DNA from: Marilutibacter spongiae
GTDB lineage: Bacteria > Pseudomonadota > Gammaproteobacteria > Xanthomonadales > Xanthomonadaceae
Assembly: GCF_014145325.1 (NCBI RefSeq)
Contig: NZ_JACHTF010000003.1
Span: 186,001-250,000, forward strand
Length of the DNA: 64,000 nt
Direction of reading: 5' to 3'
The position numbers were made by a program, and so were the translations under genes. The notes under the pieces were generated by a model that was not told the DNA's origin, did not search any database, and saw nothing but the letters and a program-made list of their open reading frames with translations. This document shows positions 63,564-64,000 of the stretch, in pieces. Position 1 is the stretch's first letter, and each line of letters opens with the position of its first letter.

Positions 63564-64000
63564 ACGACGCGGTCTGGGCCATCGTGCCCGCGGCCGGGCG
63601 CGGCAGCCGGTTCGGCGGGGACCGTCCCAAGCAATACCTGGAAGTGGCGGGTCGGACGCTGCTCGAACATGCGCTCGATGCCCTGCTGGTGCATCCGCGG
63701 GTGGCGGGCGCGGTCGTCGCCCTGTCCGCGGACGACGCGTACTGGCCGGGCGAAGCCGCGCGCCAGGGCAAGCCGGTGCTTGCGTGCGTCGGCGGCGGAG
63801 AACGCGCGGACTCGGTGCTGGCCGCGCTCGATGCGCTGCCCGCCGATGTCGGCGACTCCAGCCTGGTGCTGGTGCACGACGCCGCGCGCCCGAACCTGCG
63901 CCTGGACGACCTCGATCGCCTCATCGCCGCCGCCGGCGCGCATGCCGACGGCGCCATCCTCGCCGCGCCGGTCCGCGACACGCTCAAGCGCGCGGCGGCC
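63560..64000 (+). CDS. ispD: 2-C-methyl-D-erythritol 4-phosphate cytidylyltransferase, N-terminal part
   Basis: The first 147 codons of IspD, cut by the window end. VWAIVPAAGRGSRFGGDRPKQYL is the nucleotide-binding start with its Arg and Lys (given in part within the 20-residue limit), TLLEHALDALL follows, and LVLVHDAARPNLRLDDL holds the metal/CTP Asp. It makes CDP-methylerythritol in the MEP isoprenoid pathway; ispF would be expected just outside. Confidence 0.95.
   Translation, partial: MNDAVWAIVPAAGRGSRFGGDRPKQYLEVAGRTLLEHALDALLVHPRVAGAVVALSADDAYWPGEAARQGKPVLACVGGGERADSVLAALDALPADVGDSSLVLVHDAARPNLRLDDLDRLIAAAGAHADGAILAAPVRDTLKRAAA

Overview
The window is a stretch of a high-GC (about 70% by eye) Gram-negative chromosome. 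Gene content points to the Xanthomonadaceae/Lysobacteraceae (a Luteimonas/Lysobacter/Stenotrophomonas-like bacterium): the order pyrG-kdsA-eno-ftsB-ispD, a subclass B3 metallo-beta-lactamase resembling the L1 group, a cysteine-type intracellular PHB depolymerase, paired NlpC/P60 proteins, and heptameric minisatellites between genes. This placement is inference from gene content. No rRNA, tRNA, CRISPR array, integrase or complete insertion sequence was seen.

Layout. 1-8.9 kb: housekeeping and accessory singletons (partial MFS exporter, YjdM, GIY-YIG protein, GNAT, DUF1615 lipoprotein, TauE/SafE permease, DUF2058, DbpA, STAS protein, RluF, MDR reductase). 8.9-12 kb: a five-gene minus-strand operon built around an ECF42-type sigma factor with DGPF/YCII, two VOC proteins and a DUF1428 protein, followed by a cluster of small palindromic repeats. 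12.5-20.4 kb: a ClpP-like lipoprotein, a conserved protein with a possible primase-like signature, an S4 protein, DoxX, two EamA permeases around a divergent LysR regulator, and an Lpp-like lipoprotein next to an L,D-transpeptidase. 20.5-28.8 kb: an Rhs polymorphic-toxin island of lower GC. 28.7-41.4 kb: nucleotide-transporter-like MFS protein, Tat-exported aldo/keto reductase, DUF72, VOC, DUF885 peptidase-like lipoprotein, SpeG, cyclophilin, a PadR/HAAS pair, PhaZ, and a methyltransferase. 41.6-58.2 kb: HemJ/CopD-like protein, alkaline phosphatase, Nudix and metallo-beta-lactamase pair, FMN reductase and thioesterase pair, two NlpC/P60 proteins, SlyD, DUF418, D-amino-acid dehydrogenase-like enzyme, glutathione reductase, N-formylglutamate amidohydrolase, EamA and ParE. 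58.3-64 kb: globin, small secreted protein, then pyrG-kdsA-eno-ftsB-ispD (ispD runs off the edge).

The most interesting part is the Rhs island. A Sec-exported Rhs/YD-repeat protein (about 1,570 codons) is split by a one-base expansion of a poly-G run (G8). It is followed by a membrane protein that is its candidate immunity gene. Next comes an orphan C-terminal cassette carrying a 98%-identical copy of the Rhs core end, a different toxin tip and a second membrane immunity candidate. A third, decayed cassette with a third membrane immunity candidate follows. The whole set lies between two copies of the 3' end of the transporter gene at 28666-29973 (143 bp, 95% identical), and a 60-bp piece of the same gene end lies inside the third cassette. 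This suggests that the island entered at, and keeps rearranging through, the 3' end of that gene.
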